Source of the DNA: an uncultured Caulobacterales bacterium
Lineage (GTDB): Bacteria; Pseudomonadota; Alphaproteobacteria; Caulobacterales; Caulobacteraceae
Direction of reading: 5' to 3'
Assembly: GCA_903884425.1 (NCBI GenBank)
Contig: CAISEP010000023.1
Span: forward strand, 310,001-374,000
Length of the DNA: 64,000 nucleotides
Part shown: positions 52,168 to 60,722 of the stretch, piece by piece
How the letters are laid out: every line of letters starts with the position of its first letter
How positions within the stretch are numbered: position 1 is the first letter of the stretch
The notes under the pieces: model-generated
The model's database searches: none
What the model saw: the letters and a program-made list of their open reading frames with translations, nothing else
What the model was told of the DNA's origin: nothing
Program-made: the position numbers and the translations under genes

Positions 52168-52182
52168 CGCCCATTTTGGGCG
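52168..52182. repeat. CGCCC-ATTTT-GGGCG palindrome
   Basis: A 15-bp palindrome with ATTTT centre, the same core as the elements at 48147-48190. It lies about 60 bp after the alcohol dehydrogenase stop on the other strand. No T-run follows, so it is not a clear terminator. Confidence 0.6.
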
Positions 52183-52244
52183 CGCCAAGGAGGGGCCGTT
52201 GATTCGCCGACCTTCCGGAGCCGGATTATTTGCCCGTTCCGCCG

Positions 52245-53303
52245 TCAGGCCCGGTCCTGTTCGAGGGACGCCATGTCGATGACGAAGCGGTACTTGACGT
52301 CGGCCCGCTCCATCCGCTCCCAGGCGTGGTTGATGTCCTGCATGGAAATCATCTCGCAGTCGGGGTGGATGTCGTGGGCGGCGCAGAAGTCGAGCAGTTC
52401 CTGCGTCTCGGCGATGCCGCCGATGGCCGAGCCCGCCAGCACCTTGTTGCCGCCGAGCAGCAGGCCGGAATGGAAGCTCGGCAGTGCGTCGATGGCGCCC
52501 ACCATGACCAGCGCCCCCTCCGGCCGCAGCAGCCGCACATAGGGGGCCACGTCGTGCTGCACGGGCACGGTGTCGAGGATGAAGTCGAACCGCCGGTTCG
52601 CCGCCTTCATGGCCTCCCGGTCCGTGGACAGCAGCACCGCCGAGGCACCGAGCGCCAGCGCGTCCGCGGTCTTGCCGGCGGAGGTGGTGATCACCGTCAC
52701 GTCGGCCCCCAGCCCCACGGCCAGCTTCACCCCCATGTGGCCGAGCCCCCCCAGCCCCACCACTGCGATGCGCGAGCCCTTGCCCACCTTGAAGCGCCGA
52801 AGGGGGGACCAGGTGGTGATGCCGGCGCACAGGATCGGCGCGGCCCGGGCCAGGTCCAGCCGGTCGGGCACCTTCAGCACGAATTCCTCCCGCACCACGA
52901 TGTGGTCGGAATAGCCGCCGAGCGTCAGCTCCCCCGTCACCCGGTCCTTGCCGTTGTAGGTGCCGGTGGAGCCCGCCTCGCACTGGTGCTCGTGGCTGAT
53001 CTCGCAGGACGGGCAGGCCATGCAGCTGTCCACCAGGCAGCCCACGGCCACCCGGTCGCCGACCCTGTGCCGGGTGACGGCGGGCCCCACGGCGGTCACC
53101 TCGCCGACGATCTCGTGGCCGGGGACCAGGGGATAGCGGGCATTGCCCCAGTCGTTGCGGCAGCTGTGCAGGTCGGAATGGCAGACGCCGCAATAGCGGA
53201 TGCGCAGGCTGACGTCGTTGTCCCGCAGGGCCCGGCGCTCGAAGGGGAAGGGCTGCAGGGGAGTGGCGGGATCGAGGGCGGCATAGCCGATGGCGCGGGT
53301 CAT
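52245..53303 (-). CDS. zinc-dependent NAD(P) alcohol dehydrogenase (cinnamyl/YahK type)
   Basis: A 352-aa medium-chain dehydrogenase. The ATG at 53303 gives MTRAIGYAALDP. Catalytic zinc: GVCHSDLHS (C41), PGHEIVGEV (H63, E64) and C.. in ILCAGITTW; structural zinc: C94, C97, C100 and C108 in CMACPSCEISHEHQC. Rossmann GLGGLGHMGVK (about 185-195). It resembles the cinnamyl-alcohol-dehydrogenase group that interconverts aldehydes and alcohols. The upstream gene, 29 bp away, is an alpha/beta hydrolase on the same strand; detoxification or ester/aldehyde metabolism is plausible. Confidence 0.93.
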   Translation of the reverse strand: MTRAIGYAALDPATPLQPFPFERRALRDNDVSLRIRYCGVCHSDLHSCRNDWGNARYPLVPGHEIVGEVTAVGPAVTRHRVGDRVAVGCLVDSCMACPSCEISHEHQCEAGSTGTYNGKDRVTGELTLGGYSDHIVVREEFVLKVPDRLDLARAAPILCAGITTWSPLRRFKVGKGSRIAVVGLGGLGHMGVKLAVGLGADVTVITTSAGKTADALALGASAVLLSTDREAMKAANRRFDFILDTVPVQHDVAPYVRLLRPEGALVMVGAIDALPSFHSGLLLGGNKVLAGSAIGGIAETQELLDFCAAHDIHPDCEMISMQDINHAWERMERADVKYRFVIDMASLEQDRA

Positions 53304-53332
53304 GGCGGGGGCCTTTCGGGCGGGGCGGGGGC

Positions 53333-54217
53333 TCAGATGAAGTCGCGAAGCCGCGACATGAACAGGTCGAGCTGGTCGTGGTGCAGCCAGTGCCCGGCAT
53401 TCTCGAATGCCGCCACCTGCACGTCGCGGAAGTGGCTCGCCTCTCCCGTCCGGCGGGGATCGCGGGCCCAGCTGTCGGTGCCGAAGCACAACAGGGTCGG
53501 ACAGGCGATCCGCCCCCACAGGGCGTGAACCTCCGCCTCCGGCATGTCCACCGGCGGCGAGGTGCGGACATAGTTGTCGAACTTCCAGCTGAAGCTGCCG
53601 TCCTCGTTGCGGCTCACCCCGTGGACGGTGAGATGCCGGGCCTGGTCGGCGCTGAGGTGCTTGTTCTCGGCCTGCATCCGCTCCAGCGCCGCCTGGATGC
53701 TGGGATAGCGCCGGGGCGCGCGGCCGCTGAGGTCGCGATGCTCCTGGATCCATTGGCGCCAGCGTTCGGCTATGCGGTCGGCGGGTTGCGGCGCCGACGG
53801 CCGCGGGGCCCAGCCCAGCCCCTCGATGGCGCAGATCCTGCGGACCTTCTCCGGATAGAGGCCCGCATAGCGCAGGGCGATGGCCCCGCCGAGGGAATGG
53901 GCGACGAGGGTGACGGTCTCGCTGTCCAGCTGGTGGATCAGCTGGGCCAGGTCGTGGATGAAGTAGGGCATCATGTAGGCCCCGTCCGGCGACCAGGCGC
54001 TGTCCCCGTGCCCGCGCAGGTCCGGGGCGATGACGTGCCAGTCCCGACGCAGCTCCCGCGCCACCCAGTCCCAGCTGCGGGCATGGTCCCGCCCGCCGTG
54101 CTGCAGGATCAGCACCGGCGCGTCCGGATTGCCCCAGTCGAGATAGTTCAGCCGAAGACGCTGGGACACGAAGCTGTGCGAGGTCGGTCCGGCGGTGTGG
54201 GCGTCAGCGTCGGTCAT
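53333..54217 (-). CDS. alpha/beta hydrolase
   Basis: A 294-aa hydrolase: APVLILQHGGRDHARSWDWV (oxyanion HGG), APDLRGHGDSAW, nucleophile Ser in LVAHSLGGAIAL, and the catalytic His in NAGHWLHHDQ near the end. The acid is probably the Asp in GTDSWARDP. No signal peptide. It could be an esterase, lactonase or C-C hydrolase. Same-strand neighbour of the alcohol dehydrogenase. Confidence 0.9.
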   Translation of the reverse strand: MTDADAHTAGPTSHSFVSQRLRLNYLDWGNPDAPVLILQHGGRDHARSWDWVARELRRDWHVIAPDLRGHGDSAWSPDGAYMMPYFIHDLAQLIHQLDSETVTLVAHSLGGAIALRYAGLYPEKVRRICAIEGLGWAPRPSAPQPADRIAERWRQWIQEHRDLSGRAPRRYPSIQAALERMQAENKHLSADQARHLTVHGVSRNEDGSFSWKFDNYVRTSPPVDMPEAEVHALWGRIACPTLLCFGTDSWARDPRRTGEASHFRDVQVAAFENAGHWLHHDQLDLFMSRLRDFI

Positions 54218-54399
54218 GCAGCAAAGGGTCTCGTCCGCGGCGGGGGTGCGGAGGGATTGGACCCGCGCCCCCGGCCCCTGTCAACGTCCGCCTCCCGGTG
54301 AGGGACGGTGCCGCCCGGCGGTCACGGGGCTTTGACCTTTCCTCCGCCGGTGGGCATCAATGATCGCGAACGGATCGGCGAAGCGACGGGGAGGGGTGC

Positions 54400-54885
54400 A
54401 TGGCACCGAAGATGAACGCCCACCGGGCGGTGGGGGAGGACTTCCTCACCGGTGCCACGCTCCGGGTGTCCCGCCGCATGGCCGTGCCTCCGGACGCGAT
54501 CTGGTCGGCCTTCGTGGACGGCCGGGCCTGGACGGAGTGGCTGCCCCTGACCGGCGTCACCTGGACCAGCCCGCGGCCCTTCGGCGTCGGCACCACCCGC
54601 ACGGTGGAGATCGGTGCCCAGCGGGTGGAGGAGAGCTTCTTCTCCTGGACCGAGGGGGAACGCATGGCCTTCCGCTTCGACCGCTCCACCTTCCCCGTGC
54701 AGGCGGCAGTGGAGGATTACCGGGTGCAGGCCGTGGACGGTGGCTGCGAGGTGACCTGGACCGGCCGGGCGACGGGAATCCTCGGCCTTGGCTGGCTGAT
54801 CGGTCGGGCGCTGGCCGACGGCATTGCCAAGGGCCTGCCGAAGCTCGAGGCCCTGCTGCTGGAGAACCCCGACCGCTATCGATAA
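54400..54885 (+). CDS. SRPBCC (START-like) family protein
   Basis: A 161-aa protein with the helix-grip fold: MAVPPDAIWSAFVDGRAWTE, WLPLTGVTW, GTTRTVEIGAQRVEESFFSW and a C-terminal long helix (GWLIGRALADGIAKGLPKLE). Start at 54400 follows GGGGAGGGG. Such proteins bind hydrophobic ligands (polyketide cyclase/dehydrase or lipid-type). No catalytic residues are implied. Confidence 0.87.
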   Translation: MAPKMNAHRAVGEDFLTGATLRVSRRMAVPPDAIWSAFVDGRAWTEWLPLTGVTWTSPRPFGVGTTRTVEIGAQRVEESFFSWTEGERMAFRFDRSTFPVQAAVEDYRVQAVDGGCEVTWTGRATGILGLGWLIGRALADGIAKGLPKLEALLLENPDRYR

Positions 54886-54971
54886 CCGTTCCTGTCCCGC
54901 CGCGTCCCCTGCGGTGGGTCCCTTGCGGTGGGTCAAGGTGCCCGCCGCGCCCCTCCTTCAGTCTCGGTGAC

Positions 54972-56129
54972 ATGATCCCACGTTCCCGGAACCTCCGCAT
55001 CGCCCTGGCCATCGGCGCCCTCCTCGTCCTGGGGATAGCCCTGATCGCGTTCCGCCCCCGGGCGGCGGCCACCCTGACCTATGTGCCGGTGGACCGGGGC
55101 GACGTGGTGCAGTTCGTGGTGGCCAGCGGGACGGTCAATCCCGTCCAGCTGATCGAGGTCGGGACCTATGTCTCCGGCGTCATCGACCAGCTCCACTGCG
55201 ACTACAACACCGAGGTCCGCAAGGGCCAGCTCTGCGCCCGCATCGACCCCAAGCCCTATGTGGTGGCCGTCGACCAGGCCCGGGCCAATCTGGACGCCGC
55301 GGCGGCCCAGCTGGCCAAGGACCAGGCGGCGCGGACCTATGCGGCCCAGAGCCGCCAAAGGCAGGCGCAGCTTGCGGCCACGGACTCCACCTCCGGCGAT
55401 GCGGTGGACGCCGCCGCCAACGCCCTGTCGCAGGCCGATGCCCAGATCGCCGTGGACAAGGCCCAGCTGGCCCAGCGGCAGGCGGCGCTGGAGGCTGCGG
55501 ACGTCAATCTCGGCTACACCCGGATCACCTCCCCGGTGTCCGGCGTCGTGGTGTCGCGCAACGTCACCGCCGGCCAGACCGTGGCAGCGAGCTTCCAGAC
55601 CCCGACCCTGTTCCTGATCGCCGAGGACCTGACCAAGATGCAGGTGGACGCCAATGTGAGCGAGTCCGACATCGCCCTGATCCACACCGGAGCGCGGGCG
55701 ACCTTCACCGTGGACGCCTGGCCCGGCCGCGCGTTCGAGGGCCGCGTGGTCCAGGTCCGCCAGGCCCCGGTCAGCGTGCAGAACGTCATCACCTATGACG
55801 TGGTCATCGCCGTCGACAACTCCGCCCTGAAGCTGAAGCCCGGCATGACGGCCACCGCCCATTTCATCCTGGCCGACGCCCGCAACGTGCTGCGGGTGCC
55901 GTCCCAGGCGCTGCGCTTCACGCCGCCGGGCGCGTCCCCGCGAGCGAAGGGGCAGCGGGGCGTCTATGTGGACCGCGGGGGTCGCCTGACCCTGGTGGAG
56001 GTCACCCAGGGGCTCGACGACGGGACCTTCACGGAGGTGCGGTCGCCTTCGCTGCAGACCGGCGACCGGGTGGCCATCGGCGTCGCCAGCGGTCCCCGCA
56101 GCCCCGCGACCACCGGCCCGCGGCTGTGA
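54972..56129 (+). CDS. MacA-like periplasmic adaptor
   Basis: A 385-aa HlyD-family protein: N-terminal membrane helix (about 9-27), beta-barrel/lipoyl parts (VPVDRGDVVQFVVASGTVNP, VSGVIDQLHCDYNTEVRKGQ), an alpha-hairpin (about 95-175, Ala/Gln-rich coiled coil) and SPVSGVVVSRNVTAGQTVAA, the lipoyl second half. ATG at 54972, 11 bases after the SRPBCC gene region's purine tract. It couples the inner-membrane MacB-like ATPase 7 bp downstream to an outer-membrane channel not seen in this window. Confidence 0.92.
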   Translation: MIPRSRNLRIALAIGALLVLGIALIAFRPRAAATLTYVPVDRGDVVQFVVASGTVNPVQLIEVGTYVSGVIDQLHCDYNTEVRKGQLCARIDPKPYVVAVDQARANLDAAAAQLAKDQAARTYAAQSRQRQAQLAATDSTSGDAVDAAANALSQADAQIAVDKAQLAQRQAALEAADVNLGYTRITSPVSGVVVSRNVTAGQTVAASFQTPTLFLIAEDLTKMQVDANVSESDIALIHTGARATFTVDAWPGRAFEGRVVQVRQAPVSVQNVITYDVVIAVDNSALKLKPGMTATAHFILADARNVLRVPSQALRFTPPGASPRAKGQRGVYVDRGGRLTLVEVTQGLDDGTFTEVRSPSLQTGDRVAIGVASGPRSPATTGPRL

Positions 56130-56136
56130 GGCTCCC

Positions 56137-58224
56137 GTGACGGACCCGGTCATCCGGCTGGCCGGCCTCACCCGCCGGTTCTCCATCGGCGGCGAGGAGG
56201 TCCTGGCCCTCAAGGGCATCGATCTGGAGATCCGCCGCGGGGAGTTCGTCGCCATCATGGGGGCGTCCGGTTCCGGCAAGTCCACCCTGATGAACCTGAT
56301 CGGCTGTCTCGACCAGCCAAGCGAGGGGACCTACCTGTTCGAGGGGCGGGACGTCTCGAAGCTGTCCGAGCCCGATCTCGCCCAGGTACGCAGCGACCGG
56401 ATCGGCTTCGTCTTCCAGAGCTTCAACCTGCTGCCCCGGACCAGCGCCCTGGAGAACGTCATCCTGCCCCTGCTCTACGGCAGCTCCGCCACCCTGTCGG
56501 CCCAGGCGCGGGCGGAGACCGGCCGCCAGGCGCTGGCCCGGGTCGGCCTGACCGACCGGGAGCGGAACACCCCGGCCCAGCTGTCCGGTGGGCAGCAGCA
56601 GCGGGTCGCCCTGGCCCGGGCCCTGATCAGCCACCCGGCGGTCCTGCTGGCGGACGAGCCGACGGGCAATCTGGACACCCGCACCTCCCACGAGATCATG
56701 GACATCATCGTGCGGCTGAACCGGGACGAGGGTCTGACCGTGGTCCTGGTGACCCACGAGCCGGACATCGGCGCCTATGCCGACCGGGTCATCACCATGC
56801 GGGACGGGGCGATCCTGTCGGATGAGCGCAAGGTGGCCCCGGCGGGCGAGGTCCGCTCCCCGGCCCAGGCGCCGACCCCCGCCGTGCCGCGTCCGACGGG
56901 TGACGCGGTCCTGCCCTTCGCCTTTCTGGGGATGATCGCCACGGCGGCCCTGCAGGCCCTGTCGCGGAACAAGATGCGCTCGGCCCTGACCATGCTCGGC
57001 GTATTCATCGGGGTGGCGGCCCTGATCGCCATGGTCGCCGTCGGGGACGGGGCGGCCAGCGCCGTCAAGCAGCAGCTGGAGAGCCTGGGCACCAACATGA
57101 TCGTGGTCCAGCCGGGGGCGGTCTCGGGCAGCGGCGCCCGGGGCGGGGCGGGCAGTGCCTCGACCCTCACCGTGGCCGACGCCGACGCCCTGGGCAAGCA
57201 GGCCCCGGCCGTGCTCAAGGTCGGCTACCTGTCCCGTCAGAGCGGCCAGGTGGTGTTCGGCGACCAGAACTGGTCCACGGCCATCCAGGGGGTGTCGCCG
57301 TCCTATCTGGACATCGTCAACTGGCGCATCGCCTCGGGGGAGCCCCTGACGGACCCGGAAAACGACGCCGCCGAGAAGGTCGCCGTGATCGGCCATACGG
57401 TGATGATCAACCTGTTCGGGGAGGGGGTGGACCCGGTGGGCTCCACCCTGCTGGTCCGGGGCGTGCCCCTGCGCATCGTCGGCGTGCTGGCGACCAAGGG
57501 GCAGACCGGCTACGGCCAGGACCAGGACGACGTGGTGCTGATCCCCTTCGCCACGGCCGAGCGCAAGGTGCTGGGCGTGGCCTCGCCCCAGTCCGGGGCC
57601 AATCCCATCGCCGCGGCCTATCCCGCCCCAACCAATCCCTTCGGCCTCGCCCCGCGCCTCACCGGCTATGTGAACAGCATCTATGTCCAGGCGGCCGCGC
57701 CGGACCAGGTGCAGGCGGCCATTGCCCAGGTCACCCGGATCCTGGCCCGGCGTCACCGGATCCAGCCCGGCCAGCCGAACAACTTCACCGTCCGCAACCT
57801 CAGCCAGATCGCCGACGCCCAGGAGAGCAGCAGCGAGGCCCTGCGCGCCCTGCTGGCCCTGGTCGCCTCCATCTCCCTGGTGGTGGGCGGCATCGGGATC
57901 ATGAACATCCTGCTGGTCTCGGTGACCGAACGCACCCGGGAGATCGGCGTGCGGATGGCGCTGGGGGCGCGGCGGCTGCAGGTGCTGCTGCAGTTCCTGC
58001 TGGAGGCGGTGTTCCTCAGCCTCACCGGCGGGGCGGCGGGGGTCGTCGTCGGGGTCGGCGCGTCCCTGTCCATCGCCCGCCTGGCCCACTGGCCGGTCCA
58101 GATCTCCCCGGTGGCCATTGTCGGCGGGTTCCTGTTTTCGGCGATAGTGGGCATCTTCTTCGGCTACTACCCCGCCGCCAAGGCCGCGAAGCTGAACCCG
58201 ATCGAGGCCCTGCGCTTCGAATAG
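56137..58224 (+). CDS. MacB-like ABC transporter (ATPase-permease fusion)
   Basis: A 695-aa protein, GTG start at 56137. The ATPase domain (1-235) has GASGSGKST (42-50), LSGGQQQRVALARAL (149-163), VLLADEPTGNLD and VTHE. A membrane part (about 265-695) has a first helix, a large periplasmic domain (about 320-565) and three C-terminal helices of FtsX type, ending AAKAAKLNPIEALRFE. It forms a MacAB-type export system with the preceding adaptor, for macrolides, peptides or envelope lipids. Cargo unknown. Confidence 0.94.
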   Translation: MTDPVIRLAGLTRRFSIGGEEVLALKGIDLEIRRGEFVAIMGASGSGKSTLMNLIGCLDQPSEGTYLFEGRDVSKLSEPDLAQVRSDRIGFVFQSFNLLPRTSALENVILPLLYGSSATLSAQARAETGRQALARVGLTDRERNTPAQLSGGQQQRVALARALISHPAVLLADEPTGNLDTRTSHEIMDIIVRLNRDEGLTVVLVTHEPDIGAYADRVITMRDGAILSDERKVAPAGEVRSPAQAPTPAVPRPTGDAVLPFAFLGMIATAALQALSRNKMRSALTMLGVFIGVAALIAMVAVGDGAASAVKQQLESLGTNMIVVQPGAVSGSGARGGAGSASTLTVADADALGKQAPAVLKVGYLSRQSGQVVFGDQNWSTAIQGVSPSYLDIVNWRIASGEPLTDPENDAAEKVAVIGHTVMINLFGEGVDPVGSTLLVRGVPLRIVGVLATKGQTGYGQDQDDVVLIPFATAERKVLGVASPQSGANPIAAAYPAPTNPFGLAPRLTGYVNSIYVQAAAPDQVQAAIAQVTRILARRHRIQPGQPNNFTVRNLSQIADAQESSSEALRALLALVASISLVVGGIGIMNILLVSVTERTREIGVRMALGARRLQVLLQFLLEAVFLSLTGGAAGVVVGVGASLSIARLAHWPVQISPVAIVGGFLFSAIVGIFFGYYPAAKAAKLNPIEALRFE

Positions 58225-58251
58225 CGCCGACCGGATCCGGCCGCCCGGGAG

Positions 58252-58265
58252 TTGCGTTGCCGCAA
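58252..58265. promoter_or_regulatory. FixK/FNR-family box before the phosphorylase operon
   Basis: TTGCG-TTGC-CGCAA is a perfect inverted repeat with the four-base spacer and TTG/CAA ends of FNR/FixK sites (TTGC-N6-GCAA). The centre is about 42 bp upstream of 58300; TTTATC (58286-58291) lies near the expected -10. The start codon is at 58330. Regulation by a FixK/FNR-type protein is inferred. Confidence 0.6.
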
Positions 58266-58329
58266 ATCCTGCTTGGCTGATACCGTTTATCCGTGGGTCA
58301 GGCCGGACAGGCCGACCCGAGTAGATTTG

Positions 58330-59823
58330 ATGAGTCCTTCCATGCTCACCGCCCGACCCATTGCACTGGACACCTACCGCGAGAGCGTCGTGGTGCTGTC
58401 GCGCCGGTGCCTGTCCGTGCGGCCGGACCGCCTGGCCGGGTCCCGCAAGGTCGAGGTCCGGGCCGGGGGGCGGCGGGTCTATGCGGGCCTCATCATCACC
58501 GATGACGACAGCCTCGTCGCACCCTCCCAGGCCGGGCTCAGCCAGCCCCTGTTCCGCCGCCTCGGCGTCCCGGAGGGGGCCCCGGTGGAGGTGACCCCCG
58601 CCCGCCGGCCGGACAGCCTGGATGCCGTCCGCCGCAAGGTGCGGGGCGAGGTCCTGTCCGCGGCCGACTTCGCCGCCGTGATCGGCGATGCCGTCTCCCA
58701 CGCCTATTCGGACATGGAGCTGGCCGCCTTCCTGGTCGCCTGTGCCGGGTCCATGACCCCGGACGAGACCCTGGAGCTGACCCGGGCCATGGTGGGCTCC
58801 GGCCGGTCCCTGGACTGGCCGCGCCCCATGGTGGTGGACAAGCACTGCATCGGCGGCATTCCCGGCAACCGCACCTCCCTGATCGTCGCCCCCATCGTGG
58901 CGGCGCACGGGCTGATGATCCCCAAGACCTCGTCCCGGGCCATCACCTCCCCGGCGGGCACCGCGGACACGATGGAGGTGCTGGCCCGGGTGACCCTGGA
59001 CGAGGACGAGATGCGCGACGTGGTCGAACGCTGCCACGGCTGCATCGTATGGGGCGGGCGGGTGGACCTGTCGCCGGCGGACGACGTGCTGATCTCGGTG
59101 GAGCGTCCGCTGGAGGTGGACATGCCCGAGCAGATGGTGGCCTCGATCCTGTCCAAGAAGAAGGCGGCGGGTTCGACGCACCTGGTGCTGGACGTGCCCG
59201 TGGGCCGGTCCTCCAAGGTGGAGACGGCGGAGCAGGCGGCGGGGCTCGGCCGCCTGTTCGCCTATATCAGCGAGCGGCTCGGCCTCACCCTCGAGATCAC
59301 CCTCACCGACGGGACCCGCCCCGTGGGCCGCGGCGTCGGTCCGTGGCTGGAGGCGCGGGACGTCCTGTCGGTCCTGCGCGGCGAGGCCGAGGCGCCGCAG
59401 GACCTGCGGACCAAGGCGCTGATGCTGGCGGGCAAGGTGCTCGACTTCGATCCGGAGGTCCGCGGCCGCGGGGCGGCAGTGGCGCGGGACCTGCTGGAGA
59501 GCGGGGCGGCGCTGCGGCAGATGGAGACCATCATCGAGGCTCAGGGACCACCCCCGGCCCGGGTCGAGCTGGGCCCCCTGTGCGCCGAGATCGTGGCGCA
59601 GACCGGCGGCACGGTGGCGCGGGTGGACTGCCGCCAGATCTCCGCCGTGGCCCGGCTGGCCGGTGCGCCCACCGATCCCGGGGCCGGGCTGGACCTGCTG
59701 AAGACCGTGGGCGACACGGTGCGCAAGGGGGACCCCCTCTACCGGATCCACGGGGTCGATCCCACCGACTTCGCCTATGCCCGGGACGCGGCCGAGGCCC
59801 TGTCCGGATACGAGGTGCGGTGA
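58330..59823 (+). CDS. thymidine/AMP phosphorylase family protein
   Basis: A 497-aa enzyme from the ATG at 58330 (ATG 58342 is possible). A long N-terminal domain (about 1-100) precedes the nucleoside-phosphorylase core: VVDKHCIGGIPGNRTSLIVA (169-188), IPKTSSRAITSPAGTADTME (197-216) and KKKAAGSTHLVLDVPVG. The IGGIPGNRT loop differs from bacterial pyrimidine phosphorylases (VGGVGDK) and matches the archaeal AMP phosphorylase type and its bacterial relatives. It would cleave nucleoside monophosphates or nucleosides with phosphate. It is coupled to the PRPP synthetase gene by 1 bp. Confidence 0.87.
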   Translation: MSPSMLTARPIALDTYRESVVVLSRRCLSVRPDRLAGSRKVEVRAGGRRVYAGLIITDDDSLVAPSQAGLSQPLFRRLGVPEGAPVEVTPARRPDSLDAVRRKVRGEVLSAADFAAVIGDAVSHAYSDMELAAFLVACAGSMTPDETLELTRAMVGSGRSLDWPRPMVVDKHCIGGIPGNRTSLIVAPIVAAHGLMIPKTSSRAITSPAGTADTMEVLARVTLDEDEMRDVVERCHGCIVWGGRVDLSPADDVLISVERPLEVDMPEQMVASILSKKKAAGSTHLVLDVPVGRSSKVETAEQAAGLGRLFAYISERLGLTLEITLTDGTRPVGRGVGPWLEARDVLSVLRGEAEAPQDLRTKALMLAGKVLDFDPEVRGRGAAVARDLLESGAALRQMETIIEAQGPPPARVELGPLCAEIVAQTGGTVARVDCRQISAVARLAGAPTDPGAGLDLLKTVGDTVRKGDPLYRIHGVDPTDFAYARDAAEALSGYEVR

Positions 59824-60722
59824 TGGTCGCGTCTCCCGCCAGCCCCGTCGTGCAGGCATTCGAGGACCAGGCCGGGCCCGCCGGACGGTTGGCCCAGGCG
59901 CTGGGCGTGCCCTTCCGGCCCGTGGCCCTGCACCGCTTTCCGGACGGGGAGTGGCTGCCCACGGTGGTGCCGACCGCGGGCACGGTGATCGCCCATGTCA
60001 GCCTCGACCGGCCCAACGAGACCCTCATGGCCCTCTTGCTGGCCTGCGATGCCTGGCGTCGGGCCGGGGCGCGGCGACTGGTGCTGGTGGCCCCCTATCT
60101 CTGCTACATGCGCCAGGACCGGATCTTCGAGCCCGGCCAGTCCCTCAGCCGCGACGTCGTCGGGGCCCTGCTGGGCCCGCGCTTCGACCGCATCCTCACC
60201 GTGGACGCGCATCTGCACCGCACCCGGTCCCTCGCCGAGGTGTTCGGATCGACCCCCGCCGAGGACCTGTCGGCAGCGGCCCCCCTGGCCGCCGCCCTGG
60301 CCGAGGGTCGGCCGTCCGTCGTGCTGGGCCCGGACCAGGAGTCCCGCCCCTGGGCCGGCCGGATCGCAAAGGCCCTGGGAGCCGATCTGCGCGTGGCGAC
60401 CAAGACCCGGACCGGCGACCGCGCCGTCGCGGTGGACATCGGATCGCCGGACGCGTTCCGCGGGCGCAATGTCGCGGTGGTGGACGACATCTGCTCCAGC
60501 GGTGGCACCCTCTTGCAGGCCGTGTCCCGCCTGCGGGAGGCCGGTGCCGCCCGCATCGAGATCGGCGTCGTCCATGCCCTGTTCGACCCGGCGGTCGAGG
60601 CAAGGCTGCGCGCCGCCGGGGCCGACCGCATCGTCTCCACCACCTCCGTCGTCCATCCCACCAATGCCGCGGACCTCTCCGGCCTGCTGGCCCAAGCCCT
60701 CGAGGATGAAATCGCGCCATGA
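59823..60722 (+). CDS. ribose-phosphate pyrophosphokinase-like protein
   Basis: A 299-aa PRPP-synthetase-family protein: HRFPDGEW, YMRQDRIFEPGQSLSRDVVG, VDAHLHRTRS (metal motif) and the PRPP loop VAVVDDICSSGGTLLQA. It is shorter than housekeeping PRPP synthetases and diverged (GDRAVAVDIGSPDAFRGRN). ATG at 59823 overlaps the phosphorylase stop; the 3' end overlaps the RNase start by 4 bp. It links ribose-phosphate to PRPP, so it may recycle products of the phosphorylase. Confidence 0.9.
   Translation: MVASPASPVVQAFEDQAGPAGRLAQALGVPFRPVALHRFPDGEWLPTVVPTAGTVIAHVSLDRPNETLMALLLACDAWRRAGARRLVLVAPYLCYMRQDRIFEPGQSLSRDVVGALLGPRFDRILTVDAHLHRTRSLAEVFGSTPAEDLSAAAPLAAALAEGRPSVVLGPDQESRPWAGRIAKALGADLRVATKTRTGDRAVAVDIGSPDAFRGRNVAVVDDICSSGGTLLQAVSRLREAGAARIEIGVVHALFDPAVEARLRAAGADRIVSTTSVVHPTNAADLSGLLAQALEDEIAP

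Larger units (their letters stand above)
51933..52244. other. 312-bp AT-rich intergenic region with FNR box
   Basis: This gap between the 45-aa gene and the alcohol dehydrogenase stop is strongly AT-rich (poly-A/T and AAATAT stretches). It holds a perfect FNR box with plausible -10 sequences on both sides, a CGCCC-ATTTT-GGGCG palindrome (52168-52182) and no gene that I can support. On the plus strand the FNR box could drive a noncoding RNA, since the next gene faces the other way. Confidence 0.6.

Noticed and set aside
56029..59859. A minus-strand open frame of about 1,276 codons.
   Set aside because: Antisense to the MacB-like and phosphorylase genes, which have full catalytic motifs. No recognisable protein.
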